A stretch of 64,000 nt of DNA from Gammaproteobacteria bacterium (GTDB taxonomy: Bacteria; Pseudomonadota; Gammaproteobacteria; Pseudomonadales; Halieaceae). The notes beneath the pieces were generated by a model that saw only the letters and a list, made by a program, of their open reading frames with translations, was not told the DNA's origin and searched no databases. This document shows, in pieces, positions 43,728 through 52,934 of the stretch; position 1 is the stretch's first letter, and each line of letters begins with the position of its first letter. A program made the translations under genes and the position numbers. The stretch lies in NCBI GenBank assembly GCA_030427485.1, contig JAUICG010000001.1, positions 248,001 to 312,000 on the forward strand, written 5' to 3'.

Positions 43728-43765
43728 CGTTCTGCCGGGTGGGGAGCACCGGTCGACTGGTGGGG

Positions 43766-44587
43766 TCAGTGCTGATCGACCTTCTTCCTGTCATCGATTC
43801 TCACCAGCGGATAGAACAGTTCTTCCAGCCAGTGGGCGGTGGGACCGGGTAGTCCGTAGCGAGCCGGACGTCCTTCGGGAATTTTCAGCGTGCCAAACAG
43901 CCAGTCGTACAGTGACAGTACGACGCCAAAATTGCGATAAGTTGCCCCGTCCTTGCCATAGCCGTGGTGGGTGTGGTGTATACCGGGTGAGACCAGCACG
44001 TGTTCCAGCGCGCGAAAGTAGCGTCCGAGCACGCGATGACGGCGGATCGGGTCATCCCAGCGGAAATTGCTGTGTGTTACCACGTTCCAGACCTGCTTGA
44101 TGAGGATGTTCGTTACCACGGCCTCAGCCAGGCCCAGATGAAGCGCCAGCCCGTTCACCCAGGCAGCGGGGATGATGAAGTACCAGCTGAGGTTGAGCCG
44201 GAAGTTGAGCATCACGTTCATGTGCTTGCCGGAGTGGTGGGTGCGGTGAATTTTCCACAGCCCGCCGAGCCATTTGCGCGGCCCCATGCCTTCGTGCGCC
44301 CAGCGATGTACCCAGTAGAAGCAGAATTCGTCGACCAGCATCAACAGGGGCAATGCCAGCCAGAAAGAAGTGCCGTCCAGTGTGCCTGTCGATGCGGGGA
44401 TGACGAGGTTGTAAATGCCGGCGACCAGCGCCGCCGCCAACAGGGCCATCACGCCCCGGCCCAGCATGAAGCTACCCAGCAACAGCTTGAAATCGCCGGG
44501 CTGGTAGACGCCTTTATGCCTGCCGGTGACAATTTCCAGCAGTAGCAGGAAGACGGTGGCGACCGCCACCCACGCGTATGAATCCAT
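43766..44587 (-). CDS. Sterol desaturase/fatty acid hydroxylase family protein
   Basis: A 273-residue integral membrane di-iron protein. His-box clusters are HRWAHEGMG, WKIHRTHHSGKHMN and, after a further membrane pair, SPGIHHTHHGYGKD; together these give the eight or more histidines that bind two irons and activate O2. Helices are predicted at about 5-20, 40-60, 75-95 and 145-165. The family hydroxylates or desaturates lipids such as sterols, hopanoid-type or carotenoid rings; the substrate is unknown. It is divergent from the LysR regulator, with 99 bp between starts, and may be its target. It faces the PEP-CTERM-like gene tail-to-tail. Confidence 0.9.
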   Translation of the reverse strand: MDSYAWVAVATVFLLLLEIVTGRHKGVYQPGDFKLLLGSFMLGRGVMALLAAALVAGIYNLVIPASTGTLDGTSFWLALPLLMLVDEFCFYWVHRWAHEGMGPRKWLGGLWKIHRTHHSGKHMNVMLNFRLNLSWYFIIPAAWVNGLALHLGLAEAVVTNILIKQVWNVVTHSNFRWDDPIRRHRVLGRYFRALEHVLVSPGIHHTHHGYGKDGATYRNFGVVLSLYDWLFGTLKIPEGRPARYGLPGPTAHWLEELFYPLVRIDDRKKVDQH

Positions 44588-44655
44588 GCTGTCGCCTCAC
44601 GTTGTGCTGTTACCCTGTGGTCACTGTGTGCGATTATCTGCGCGATGTAAAATGC

Positions 44656-44671
44656 ATAGTTAATCAATTAT
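44656..44671. promoter_or_regulatory. Possible LysR-type operator
   Basis: ATAGTTAATCAATTAT is an imperfect palindrome (12 of 16 positions symmetric) in the 99-bp divergent gap, 15 bp before the LysR start, and it sits inside a wider TGCAT...ATGCA inverted repeat (44653-44678). The placement fits a LysR-family autoregulatory site acting on both genes. No binding data can be drawn from sequence. Confidence 0.35.
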
Positions 44672-44686
44672 TCATGCAGTGAAATT

Positions 44687-45574
44687 ATGGAAATAGACCT
44701 GAAACGCCTGAAACAGCTGGTGACCATCGCGAAACTGGGGAGCTTTTCGAAAGCGGCGGAGGAACTGCATATCAGCCAGCCTGCCCTGAGCAGGAGCATC
44801 GCGGGGTTCGAGTCCCGTTTCGGGATCAGGATATTTGATCGCGGCCGCACCGGCGTCGTGCTCACTCCGCTGGGTACCCTGGCAATCGCGGAAGCCGAGA
44901 CCCTGCTGCGGCAGGCGCGGACGCTGGGGCACAATCTCGGCCTCTACGGTAGTGGCGATGCGGGGCGAGTCGCACTGGGTATGGCCCCGCTGATCGCCAG
45001 TATGGTCCTGCCTCGGCTGAGCAGTCACTTTCTTGCCTGCAAACCGAAGCTGCGTGTGCAGACCTCCGTGAAGCCAGCGGAACTGCTGGCCGGCGAATTG
45101 CTCGATGACAAACTCGAAGTGCTGTTCTGTTCCGCGGGCACCTTTCCCGACGGCGACGAACTGGCCGTTCGAACCATCGGCCGGATGCGCATTGGGTTGG
45201 TGGTTCGCGCGGCTCATCCGCTGGCCGGGGCTGGCGTCGTCACCAGGGCGCAAATGACAGAATTCCCGCTGCTCAGCGGGCGGGAGTTGCCGGAGTCGTC
45301 GACGCCCTGTGGCACAGTGATCTGCGACAACTACCATATCCTCCGCGAGGTGATCCACGACTGCGATGCCCTGTGGGTGACCTCGCCGCAGTTCGTGCAA
45401 CAGGAAATACGCTGCGGGCGACTCACACTGCTGGCGGTGGAGGACAGTCCCCTGCCGGAGTATTCCGATGTTTGCGAGGTACGCAGGGCGGGGCGGACCG
45501 CCTCGCCAACCTCAGCCGCTATCGGGGATTTTGTCGGACGTTTTTTCTCCGCGCTCTGTGCTGACAACGCATAG
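44687..45574 (+). CDS. LysR family transcriptional regulator
   Basis: A 295-residue LTTR. The N-terminal helix-turn-helix is LVTIAKLGSFSKAAEELHIS plus QPALSRSIAGFESRFG (residues about 9-45). The substrate-binding domain follows from about 90 (ALGMAPLIASMVLPRLSSHF). It is divergent from the fatty acid hydroxylase-family gene, which is the usual arrangement for an LTTR and its target, and 82 bp ahead of a thiolase gene on the same strand. The effector is unknown. Confidence 0.92.
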   Translation: MEIDLKRLKQLVTIAKLGSFSKAAEELHISQPALSRSIAGFESRFGIRIFDRGRTGVVLTPLGTLAIAEAETLLRQARTLGHNLGLYGSGDAGRVALGMAPLIASMVLPRLSSHFLACKPKLRVQTSVKPAELLAGELLDDKLEVLFCSAGTFPDGDELAVRTIGRMRIGLVVRAAHPLAGAGVVTRAQMTEFPLLSGRELPESSTPCGTVICDNYHILREVIHDCDALWVTSPQFVQQEIRCGRLTLLAVEDSPLPEYSDVCEVRRAGRTASPTSAAIGDFVGRFFSALCADNA

Positions 45575-45656
45575 CGTGCGCCGACGAGCCTTGCCAACCA
45601 GGACAGTGAGGTTAAAGTAACGGGCGCGGGACGTGTGTTGGCTCAACAGGAGATAG

Positions 45657-46820
45657 ATGGTAATGGCAAACAGCGAACGAGTGTACGTTGTCGGTGTCGG
45701 TATGACCGACTTCAAGCGCTGCGACACCGAGGTCAAGGCGTTGGCCCAGGCGGCCGCAAGGCAGGCCCTGGAGGATGCGGGGGTCGCCTACGATGTGGTG
45801 GAGCAGGCTTTTGTCGGTTACATCAACGGCATGAGCACGCTGGGGCAGCAGTCCCTGTACGGCATCGGTATGACCGGTATCCCGGTGTTCAACGTGAACA
45901 ACAACTGCTCCACCGGCTCCACGGCCCTGTACCTGGCCTACAACGCCGTGCGCAGCGGCATGAGCGACTGTGTGCTGGCGCTGGGGTTCGAGAAGATGCA
46001 GAAGGGCCCGCTGGAAAACCAGATGCCGGGGCTGGAGAAGATCGCCGCCGAAACCGAGAAGGAGAAGAAGCCGCCTATCGCCGCGCGCATGTTCGGTGAC
46101 GCCGGGCGCGACCACATGGAGAAATACGGCACAAAGCCCGAGACCTTTGCCCAGATCGCAGTCAAGAACCACCTGCACTCAGTGAATAACCCGCGGTCCC
46201 AATACCAGGAGGCATGCACGCTGGAAGAGGTGCTGGAATCACGCATGATCCACTCGCCAATCACCCTGTTGCAGGCCTGTCCCACTTCGGACGGCGCCGC
46301 CGCGGCAGTGGTCGTCTCGGAAGGCTGGCTGAAGAAGCATCCGCACCCGGGCGCGGTGGAAATTGCGTCCATGGCCCTGACCACGGACATGGGGGACGAC
46401 TTTGCCCGCGGTCCCATCGGCATGGTCGGCATGGGCATGTGCGAACGCGCGGCGCAGAAGGTGTATGCGGAGTGCGGCGTCGGCCCCGAGGATGTGCAGG
46501 TGGTTGAGCTGCACGACTGCTTCAGCACGGCGGAACTGATTGCCTACGAGGGCCTGGGCCTGTGCCCTGAAGGCGAGGGCGAGAAGCTCGTGCTGGACGG
46601 TGCCACCACCTACGGCGGCAAGTGGGTGGTCAACCCCTCCGGCGGACTGCTGTCCAAGGGCCACCCCATCGGCGCCACGGGCCTGGCCCAGTGCGCGGAA
46701 CTGGTCTGGCAATTGCGCGGGCAGGCGGGCGGGCGGCAGGTCGACGGAATACACAACGCGCTGCAACACAACCTGGGCCTCGGCGGCGCCTGCGTGGTTG
46801 CGATGTACCGGAAGGCGTGA
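45657..46820 (+). CDS. Thiolase (SCP-x/lipid-transfer type)
   Basis: A 387-residue thiolase of the SCP-x-like group. The nucleophile Cys84 is in FNVNNNCSTGSTALYLAY, and the C-terminal motifs are VVELHDCFSTAELIAYEGLG and GGLLSKGHPIGATGLAQ with the catalytic His. These proteins cleave or form 3-ketoacyl-CoA, often with branched or sterol side-chain substrates. The HDCFS motif is typical of SCP-x thiolases. ATG 45657 or 45663 may be the start. The enoyl-CoA hydratase gene follows 36 bp later, so the two probably act in one acyl-CoA breakdown route. Confidence 0.9.
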   Translation: MVMANSERVYVVGVGMTDFKRCDTEVKALAQAAARQALEDAGVAYDVVEQAFVGYINGMSTLGQQSLYGIGMTGIPVFNVNNNCSTGSTALYLAYNAVRSGMSDCVLALGFEKMQKGPLENQMPGLEKIAAETEKEKKPPIAARMFGDAGRDHMEKYGTKPETFAQIAVKNHLHSVNNPRSQYQEACTLEEVLESRMIHSPITLLQACPTSDGAAAAVVVSEGWLKKHPHPGAVEIASMALTTDMGDDFARGPIGMVGMGMCERAAQKVYAECGVGPEDVQVVELHDCFSTAELIAYEGLGLCPEGEGEKLVLDGATTYGGKWVVNPSGGLLSKGHPIGATGLAQCAELVWQLRGQAGGRQVDGIHNALQHNLGLGGACVVAMYRKA

Positions 46821-46856
46821 CATCCTGCCGCCGGTTGTTGCGACGGGGATACAGCG

Positions 46857-47633
46857 ATGGATTTGTCAGGCGAGATCGACCAGGTTACCGCGGCGCTGGA
46901 CGGTGGTGTACTGACCATCACCATGAACCGGCCGAGCAAGAAAAACGCGCTGGTGCCGCTCATGTACACGCGCATGGCGGAACTCATAGAGCGCGCCGGT
47001 GAATCGGCATCGGTCAGGGTCATCCTTGTCACGGGCGGTGACGCGTGTTTTTCCAGCGGTAACGATGTCACCACCTTTGCCGGTATGGACGAGGATTATG
47101 GCGCCGCGCCGAAACGTTTCCTGAAGGCGATTGCGCACTGTGAACTGCCCATTGTCGCCGCGGTCAACGGCCCCGCTGTCGGTATCGGCACCACTATGCT
47201 GCTGCACTGCGACTTCGTGGTGGTAGGGGAGGAGGCCTTGTTTCGCACGCCCTTCGTCGATCTCGGCGTCTGCCCCGAGGCGGCTTCCAGTTACCTGTTA
47301 CCCCTGCGGATGGGCTACTTTCCTGGGGCGAGGATGTTGCTGCTGGGGGAGTCCCTCTCTGCCGACGAGGCACTGGCACAGGGCCTCGCCACCGCGGTGT
47401 ACCCGGTCGCCCGTGTCCTGCCCGAAGCCCGCGCCCTGGCCGCGCGGCTGGCGGGTCGCTCGCCCACCTCGCTGAGGGTTACCAAGAAACTGATGCGCGC
47501 CCCCATGCTGGCGGGCATTGACGCGGCGATGGAGCGGGAAAACAGCGCGTTCCGAACCTGCTACGACGCGCCGGAATTCGGCGAGACTCTGGGCGCCTAC
47601 CTGGAGAGGCGACCTGCGAATTATTCGGGATAG
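46857..47633 (+). CDS. Enoyl-CoA hydratase/isomerase family protein
   Basis: A 258-residue crotonase-fold protein. ITMNRPSKKNALVPLMYTRM opens the fold; the oxyanion-hole segments are FSSGNDVTTFAGMD and NGPAVGIGTTMLLHCDFVVV, and FRTPFVDLGVCPEAASSYLL holds the catalytic region. The residues match ECI-like (delta3,delta2-isomerase) members at least as well as true hydratases. It follows the thiolase by 36 bp on the same strand and is convergent with the GTPase gene. It acts on acyl-CoA in the cytosol. Confidence 0.9.
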   Translation: MDLSGEIDQVTAALDGGVLTITMNRPSKKNALVPLMYTRMAELIERAGESASVRVILVTGGDACFSSGNDVTTFAGMDEDYGAAPKRFLKAIAHCELPIVAAVNGPAVGIGTTMLLHCDFVVVGEEALFRTPFVDLGVCPEAASSYLLPLRMGYFPGARMLLLGESLSADEALAQGLATAVYPVARVLPEARALAARLAGRSPTSLRVTKKLMRAPMLAGIDAAMERENSAFRTCYDAPEFGETLGAYLERRPANYSG

Positions 47634-47636
47634 CAA

Positions 47637-49013
47637 CTACTCCTGCGCCAGTAACCTGGCCAGCGCGTCGACCTGTTGCTGGCGCAGCGGCTGGCTCAAT
47701 TTCGCATTGCTGTTGAGCGAGGACCACTGTGGATGGGCGCGGGATTTTTGCAGCGCGTCCGGCAGTTTGCCCTCCCGCCAGGTCTTGTCCGCCTCCGGCG
47801 TTTCGACCCTGATGCTGTCCATTGCCGCGTGTCCGCGGGCGTCCATGGCCTGTACCAGTAGCCGCTGGCGCAGGGCCAGCAGGCGCAGCACGGCATCGTC
47901 GACGGTCAACTCGCGGCGCCCCTTGAGTTTGCCGAGCAGGCGGTCGCCATAATTGCGTGCAGTTTGTAACGCGCCGCCGGCAATGGCGCCCGCCAGGGCC
48001 GCGGTCCCGAGGGTCAGCCCGCCGACCAGGATGTCGACCCCCGCGCCGGCGGCCGCCCCTGCGGCAATGCCGCCCCCGACTTTCACGCCGAGCTGTCTGA
48101 GGGTTTCGGGATTGAACAGATCATCGCCCCAGCGCCCGTCCAGCAAAGGCAGTTCGGCGGCGGCAGCGTCATCCGGTCGGAAGGCGTAGAGCTTGAGCAG
48201 GGCTTCAACGCAGTGCTGCTCGCGCCGGCGAATGGCATTGCGCAGTTCCACGACGGCCTGTTCTTCAGCGGCCTTGTCACTCGGGATGCTATGCCGGTAG
48301 GCGGCGCAGTCCACCAGCAATTCAGCAATCAGGTGCGCAGCGCTGGCGAGCCGTTCCATGCGCTGTGTGTTGTGATTGTTGACCAGCCGTTCCAGTTGTT
48401 CGCGCGACTCTTCCAGCAGCAGCGCCAGGCTTTCGTAGAGGCGCTGCTCTCCGTCCCGCGGCGGTGCCACGCTGTCAAACCGCACCAGCGCATGAAGCCC
48501 CAGGCGTGCCAATGCATCGCGCCACTGCGGCTCGCGCTGCCCGGCGCTGCTGACAAAATTGAAGACGGGTAACAACGGCTTGCCGCAACTGGCGAGAACC
48601 GAGAGTTCGTCCCGGTATTTTGCAAGCACCGGTTCGCGCGCGTCGATCACATACAGTCCCGCATCGGACGCCAGTAACTGGCGCAAGACCTTGGCCTCCT
48701 GCTCGAATCGCTGTCGCGCCTCACTGCCCTGAAGGAAGCGCGCAATCCGCGCCGGACCGTCAAGACGCTCGCCGGGAGTATCCAGGCGCTCGAGGTAGTC
48801 GAGCAGGGCGATCGCGTCCTCCAGTCCCGGGGTATCGTACAGCTCCAGCAGCGCTTCACCGTCTACTGACAGCCGTGCGCCTTCCACGTGTCGGGTGGTG
48901 CTCGGCCGGTGCGAGACCTCGCCGAAGCCCACGTCGCGGGTCAGGGTGCGCAGCAATGAGGTCTTGCCCACGTTGGTGTGGCCTACCACCGCCAGTTTCA
49001 GGGGCTTACTCAC
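47637..49013 (-). CDS. DUF3482-type GTPase
   Basis: A 458-residue TRAFAC GTPase. The G1 loop is LAVVGHTNVGKTS at the N-terminus, G2/G3 in RPSTTRHVEGA and LELYDTPGLEDAI. A helical middle leads to a glycine-zipper membrane segment near residues 330-370 (VGGGIAAGAAAGAGVDILVG), as in DUF3482 proteins. I use GTG 49013, which overlaps the end of the DUF2868 gene by eight bases, a pairing seen in pseudomonads and relatives. The pair probably forms a membrane GTPase unit of unknown purpose. No effector is known. Confidence 0.85.
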   Translation of the reverse strand: MSKPLKLAVVGHTNVGKTSLLRTLTRDVGFGEVSHRPSTTRHVEGARLSVDGEALLELYDTPGLEDAIALLDYLERLDTPGERLDGPARIARFLQGSEARQRFEQEAKVLRQLLASDAGLYVIDAREPVLAKYRDELSVLASCGKPLLPVFNFVSSAGQREPQWRDALARLGLHALVRFDSVAPPRDGEQRLYESLALLLEESREQLERLVNNHNTQRMERLASAAHLIAELLVDCAAYRHSIPSDKAAEEQAVVELRNAIRRREQHCVEALLKLYAFRPDDAAAAELPLLDGRWGDDLFNPETLRQLGVKVGGGIAAGAAAGAGVDILVGGLTLGTAALAGAIAGGALQTARNYGDRLLGKLKGRRELTVDDAVLRLLALRQRLLVQAMDARGHAAMDSIRVETPEADKTWREGKLPDALQKSRAHPQWSSLNSNAKLSQPLRQQQVDALARLLAQE

Positions 49014-50385
49014 TGCCACCCTCCAGCCAGCCCAGCGGCGCGCGGTCGGCGAAGGGCAGACCCAGTTGCTGCAGCGCTGTGTGCCAGTCGCCCAGGCGTT
49101 CGGTGTCCAGTGTCTGGTCGGCCGGGGCCGGCAGTAACCAGACGCGGGTCGCGGCGGCATTGCGCGCCAGTTCCGCGATCAGTCCAAGACTGCCGCGATC
49201 CGGCGAGCGGCGCGGGTCACAGGCTATGGCCAGACGAGCCGGCGGGAAGCGCGCCATTTGATCCAGCAGCTGTCGACGCGATTCGCGGTTGTCCAGGATG
49301 CCGGCATTCACTACCTCCGTTGGCAGCTCGGGCGGCCAGGGGTGCTCGTTGTCCAGTTCGACGCCGACCAGGACAGCGCCCGAGCCGGCCTGATCGGTGC
49401 CTGCCAACTCCGGAGCGGGCGGCAGGTCGGGCGCTGCATCATTGACTCCCAGGCGCTCGCTACTGGGCATCAGGCGTTCCCGCAACTGCGCGTAGCCGGG
49501 AAGGGACAGGTCCAGTTCCAGGGCGCGGCGGCCGTGTAGCCAGCGCCACAGGCAAACAGCTGCCAGCAGCAGGCGCGGCGCTATCCCATACACCAATACT
49601 GCACCTACCAGCCACGCGGCCCAGGCCTGGCGGGCGTTTTCGATGTTCACTACCGCGTCGCCACTGGCCCGGATCATCTCTGCCGTGGGTACCTTGAAGC
49701 CCAGCCAGGCAGGTATCGCGCCCAGGGCCCGGGTGAAAAGTACAAAGGTGTCACTGTGTAAAATGGTGGTCTCCCACACGAAGCCGTAGCGGCGGGTCGC
49801 CATCAGCACCAGCAGGAACAGCAGCGCGCTCAGCAGGGCCAGTACCCAGGCGCTGTGTGTGATCAGGCCAATCACCCAGCGGTTCAGATGTCGCCGCTGC
49901 AGCAGCAACACCAGCGCGGGTCCCAGTTGAACTGCCCTGGCGTCGCGCGCCAGCTTGCCGCTGAGCCATAGCCACAGGCGCCCGAGGTTGGCCGTTTGCT
50001 CGCCGGAAACTGCCAGTCCCAGCAGCCAGCCCAGGAGCATAAGCAGGTTCAGGCCGAGCAGGCTCCCCAGCGCCCAGAACACGTTGACCGGGTGTTGTCC
50101 GTTGCCCAGCGCCGCGAACGCGAGCCCAGCGCCACTGAACAGCGCCAATGCGACCAGCGCAACCAGCGCCAGGCGCGCACCCTGCAGCCAGTGAGCCAGG
50201 GCGGCGAGCAGGCCGTCGCGCTGAGCCAGCCAGAGCGCGCGGTGTTGCAGGCGATTGAGCAGGCTGCCACCGTTGACGACGGCGCGGCGATTGGCCTCGG
50301 CATCCTCCAGCGGGCCGGCCTGCTCCTCACGCAGGCGCACGGCTTCGGTTATCCAGAGGCGTTGTAATGGTGTCGGCTCGGTCAC
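49006..50385 (-). CDS. DUF2868 family membrane protein
   Basis: A 459-residue membrane protein. Several hydrophobic segments are visible: LALVALVALALFSGAGLAFA near residue 70, LGSLLGLNLLMLLGWLLGLA near 110, VLALLSALLFLLVLMATRRY near 195, and AWLVGAVLVYGIAPRLLLAA near 265, with a large cytosolic C-terminal part. It overlaps the DUF3482-type GTPase gene by eight bases, so they are coupled. Function is not established for the family. Confidence 0.85.
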   Translation of the reverse strand: MTEPTPLQRLWITEAVRLREEQAGPLEDAEANRRAVVNGGSLLNRLQHRALWLAQRDGLLAALAHWLQGARLALVALVALALFSGAGLAFAALGNGQHPVNVFWALGSLLGLNLLMLLGWLLGLAVSGEQTANLGRLWLWLSGKLARDARAVQLGPALVLLLQRRHLNRWVIGLITHSAWVLALLSALLFLLVLMATRRYGFVWETTILHSDTFVLFTRALGAIPAWLGFKVPTAEMIRASGDAVVNIENARQAWAAWLVGAVLVYGIAPRLLLAAVCLWRWLHGRRALELDLSLPGYAQLRERLMPSSERLGVNDAAPDLPPAPELAGTDQAGSGAVLVGVELDNEHPWPPELPTEVVNAGILDNRESRRQLLDQMARFPPARLAIACDPRRSPDRGSLGLIAELARNAAATRVWLLPAPADQTLDTERLGDWHTALQQLGLPFADRAPLGWLEGGSE

Positions 50386-50439
50386 GCAGTGTCCTGTCGC
50401 GGGTATGATATCGGGGGGAATATTACCAAGTGTTTTAAC

Positions 50440-50468
50440 TGTTAACGCAGCATAAGCGACCCTATAAT
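50440..50468 (+). promoter_or_regulatory. Probable promoter for the outer-membrane-like protein
   Basis: A perfect -10 TATAAT (50463-50468) lies 45 bp before the ATG at 50514, with a weak -35 TGTTAA (50440-50445) at 17 bases spacing. It fits a sigma-70 promoter with a short leader. Confidence 0.5.
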
Positions 50469-50513
50469 CACCAAATCCCGCCCATCTGACAATGTGTTAT
50501 GGAGAATTAGAAC

Positions 50514-51518
50514 ATGAAAAAGTTAGCGCTATCTCTGGCAATATCTACCGTGGCGATGTCCGCCTCGGCGCTGGATCCCATGCCACCGGAAGCCGGGTTT
50601 TCGGGCTTCCTTGCCCTCGGCGCCGCAGGCGGGCAGGTCGAGTCAAATTTTCTTGCCAAGGTTGTGGGCGTGGAACTGAGCAATGAGGATATCTACCAGT
50701 ACGATTCACCAAACCAGACCGACATCATTATCCCCAGTTTCAACTACAACTTCGGCTATACCTTTGCCAACAAGAAGACTCGCGCCTATGTCGGCTCGGC
50801 GGTAGAGAGCTCGATCGACTTTTCCAGTAACACCGTGGTGGCCCTGAGGCACGATTTCGATTCGCTCGGCAGCATCGAATTGGCGGGTCTCGCGCCGGGC
50901 GTGGCCAAACTGGAGGTTTACGAAAACCCCTACCAGTTGGGCTCTGATCGTGACGAGACCGAGCGTAGCACGTCGGGTGGTCGCGTTACCTGGGATAAAA
51001 TGTTCGGCACGGGGCTGGAGTTTATCGCCAACGTCAGAAAGGTTGATCTCGACCACGAGCGCAGCGGCGAGGGCCTTGGCCTGACCGCCGAACAGCAAAA
51101 ATTGCTGGATCGCGAGGGCGATGTCAGCTCCTATGAACTCGGCTATATGTTCAACTGCGGCGACGGCCTGTCAGTGCGCCCCAGCGCGGCGTACATCGAC
51201 AATGACCTGGATGGCAATGCCATGGCCCAGGACGGCTACGAACTCGGCATCAGCCTTGCCTACGATGCGGGTAAGTACGTATGGATGAACAGGGTGCTGT
51301 ATCAGAGCCTGGACGGCGATGAGGTAAACCCCATTTTTAATGAAAGGAATGACGCGGATGTCTATGTACTGGCCAGTGAAGTGCGTGTGCCCGACCCCTT
51401 TGGCTGGGAGAACTGGTATACCACCGTGGGTGTAACATGGGCCGATTACAAGGCCGACATCAACTTTAACAAAGAGAATGTGGCCATGTTCGCGGCACGC
51501 ATCGGGCGTCGTTTCTAG
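50514..51518 (+). CDS. Outer-membrane-like beta-barrel protein (DUF2860-like)
   Basis: A 334-residue exported protein. The signal peptide is MKKLALSLAISTVAMSASA, cut before LDPMPPEAG. The mature protein is rich in alternating strands (FSGFLALGAAGG, ISLAYDAGKYVWMNRVLYQS) and ends in aromatic RRF, the usual sign for outer membrane insertion. The closest family I can suggest is DUF2860, but this is tentative. GGAG precedes the ATG by nine bases. A terminator follows at 51538. It has its own promoter and probably its own message. Confidence 0.75.
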   Translation: MKKLALSLAISTVAMSASALDPMPPEAGFSGFLALGAAGGQVESNFLAKVVGVELSNEDIYQYDSPNQTDIIIPSFNYNFGYTFANKKTRAYVGSAVESSIDFSSNTVVALRHDFDSLGSIELAGLAPGVAKLEVYENPYQLGSDRDETERSTSGGRVTWDKMFGTGLEFIANVRKVDLDHERSGEGLGLTAEQQKLLDREGDVSSYELGYMFNCGDGLSVRPSAAYIDNDLDGNAMAQDGYELGISLAYDAGKYVWMNRVLYQSLDGDEVNPIFNERNDADVYVLASEVRVPDPFGWENWYTTVGVTWADYKADINFNKENVAMFAARIGRRF

Positions 51519-51537
51519 TACCCGGTCGACTTACACG

Positions 51538-51570
51538 AAGCCCCGTCAGTTTGCTGTCGGGGCTTTTTTT
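51538..51570. terminator. Intrinsic terminator (bidirectional)
   Basis: AAGCCCCG (51538-51545) and CGGGGCTT (51558-51565) form a stem whose 3' side is followed by TTTTT, 20 bp after the outer-membrane-like gene's stop. On the other strand it sits downstream of the alpha/beta hydrolase gene and could serve both. Confidence 0.85.
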
Positions 51571-51586
51571 GTTTCCCTGTCCAGCG

Positions 51587-52780
51587 CTAACCCAACGGCG
51601 GCGCCACGGCTGCGGTCGCTGTACGGCCTGTCCCCGAGGCTTCGATCAGTTTGAGCAAGACGGGCAGCAATGCCGCGGTTTTCAGGTCGATCTCGGGATC
51701 GTTGTTGACGAAATGGTCGATGCCCACCGCCATGATGGTGTAGCCGGGTGCCAGCGCATCGCTGATGAGCGTGAGTCCATCGTTGGGTCCCTGCTCCTTG
51801 AGTATGCCGTAGAACAGGCTGCCCATCTCACTGACCTGTCCGGAAAACGGGATGCCGATATAGTTCACGATGGTGAGCTGCGGGGGTGGTGAAAAGGTGC
51901 GATAGCGCAATTCGCTCTGGGAACGGCTGAGGCTCAGCAGGTCGTGGTAATCCCAGCCCTCGAAGAAAGCCACCGCGCGCAACAGCAGGGCGTTTGGCCA
52001 GGGGAGGAATGCATCGATCACCGGGCTGCCCCTGAGCACACCGCAAATATTGAGCCAGCCCACGAGCAGCGGGTTTTTGGCGACGGCCGGGTTGTTCAGC
52101 GCCAGCGCTACCGTGGGCCCGCCGGAACTGGCGCTCACCAGGATAATCTTTTTGCCCGACTGAAAATGTTGCAGCAGCGCAGTGACCAGTATGTCCGCGC
52201 CGCCCTCGACGGAGCCGTTATCCTCCACCTCCACGAGGTGGGTCTCAAAGCCCAGGCCGTTGATAATCTCGCGCGGTTTTGCCAGATCGGCCCCGGTTTC
52301 GTCCGCGCTGGACTGGTAACCCCAGCCCGGCACCACCAGTATGAGATACTCATCGGCGTTCGCCGCCAGATAAGCCGCCTGCGCCGCATCACCGCTGCGC
52401 CTTGCTGCAAGCTCGGCGAGATACAGTTGCTGTGATTGCCGGATGCGCGGAATGCTGGAGAGGCAGCGAATCAGCACCGCCGTGGCGGTATCTGCCGAAT
52501 ACTCGGCGGTGATTTCCCGCAGGCTGTCGGTATCGGGTATATCGGATACCGAGTCGCAGGACAGTCGATTACTCAAGTCCCTTGACACCGCATCCAGCAA
52601 GCGTTGCCCACCGGTAACGATTAACTGGCTGGCGATTTCAGAATCCACAGCCGTGTCGACTTCAATGCCCGCGAGAACCCCTTTTGCCGAAAACCCGGAC
52701 GCTGGGGCAACTGCGAAAGTCGAGCAACTGAGAGAAAACAGTGAAAAGCATACCGCGATAACAGTGATGAAGTATTTCAT
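51587..52780 (-). CDS. Alpha/beta hydrolase fold protein, exported
   Basis: A 397-residue protein with a signal peptide at the N-terminus (MKYFITVIAVCFSLFSLSC; a lipoprotein site there is not convincing). The hydrolase core starts near residue 145 with LILVVPGWGYQSSADETGAD; the nucleophile elbow looks like SASSGGPT (residues about 211-218) and the catalytic His may be in VGIDHFVNNDPEIDLK near the C-terminus. A helical N-terminal part before it has no recognised family. The substrate is not known. An AraC regulator lies upstream on the same strand with a 154-bp gap. Confidence 0.75.
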   Translation of the reverse strand: MKYFITVIAVCFSLFSLSCSTFAVAPASGFSAKGVLAGIEVDTAVDSEIASQLIVTGGQRLLDAVSRDLSNRLSCDSVSDIPDTDSLREITAEYSADTATAVLIRCLSSIPRIRQSQQLYLAELAARRSGDAAQAAYLAANADEYLILVVPGWGYQSSADETGADLAKPREIINGLGFETHLVEVEDNGSVEGGADILVTALLQHFQSGKKIILVSASSGGPTVALALNNPAVAKNPLLVGWLNICGVLRGSPVIDAFLPWPNALLLRAVAFFEGWDYHDLLSLSRSQSELRYRTFSPPPQLTIVNYIGIPFSGQVSEMGSLFYGILKEQGPNDGLTLISDALAPGYTIMAVGIDHFVNNDPEIDLKTAALLPVLLKLIEASGTGRTATAAVAPPLG

Positions 52781-52934
52781 GTTGGCAATCCTCGTTGTAG
52801 GAGACGGTGGATTGCATTAGTACCGCGGACGGCCAAAATCGTCTTTTCGATTCGGAACGATTGCTGTTAGATTCCGAAAAATCGCTGGGCGAATAATCTA
52901 TCAGGATTTAACTTGCTGATTGTATTGATAAATT

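Noticed and set aside
43749..43764. Terminator or operator between the PEP-CTERM-like and hydroxylase-family genes
   Set aside because: CACCGGTCGACTGGTG is a short palindrome with no loop or T tract; could be chance in GC-rich DNA.
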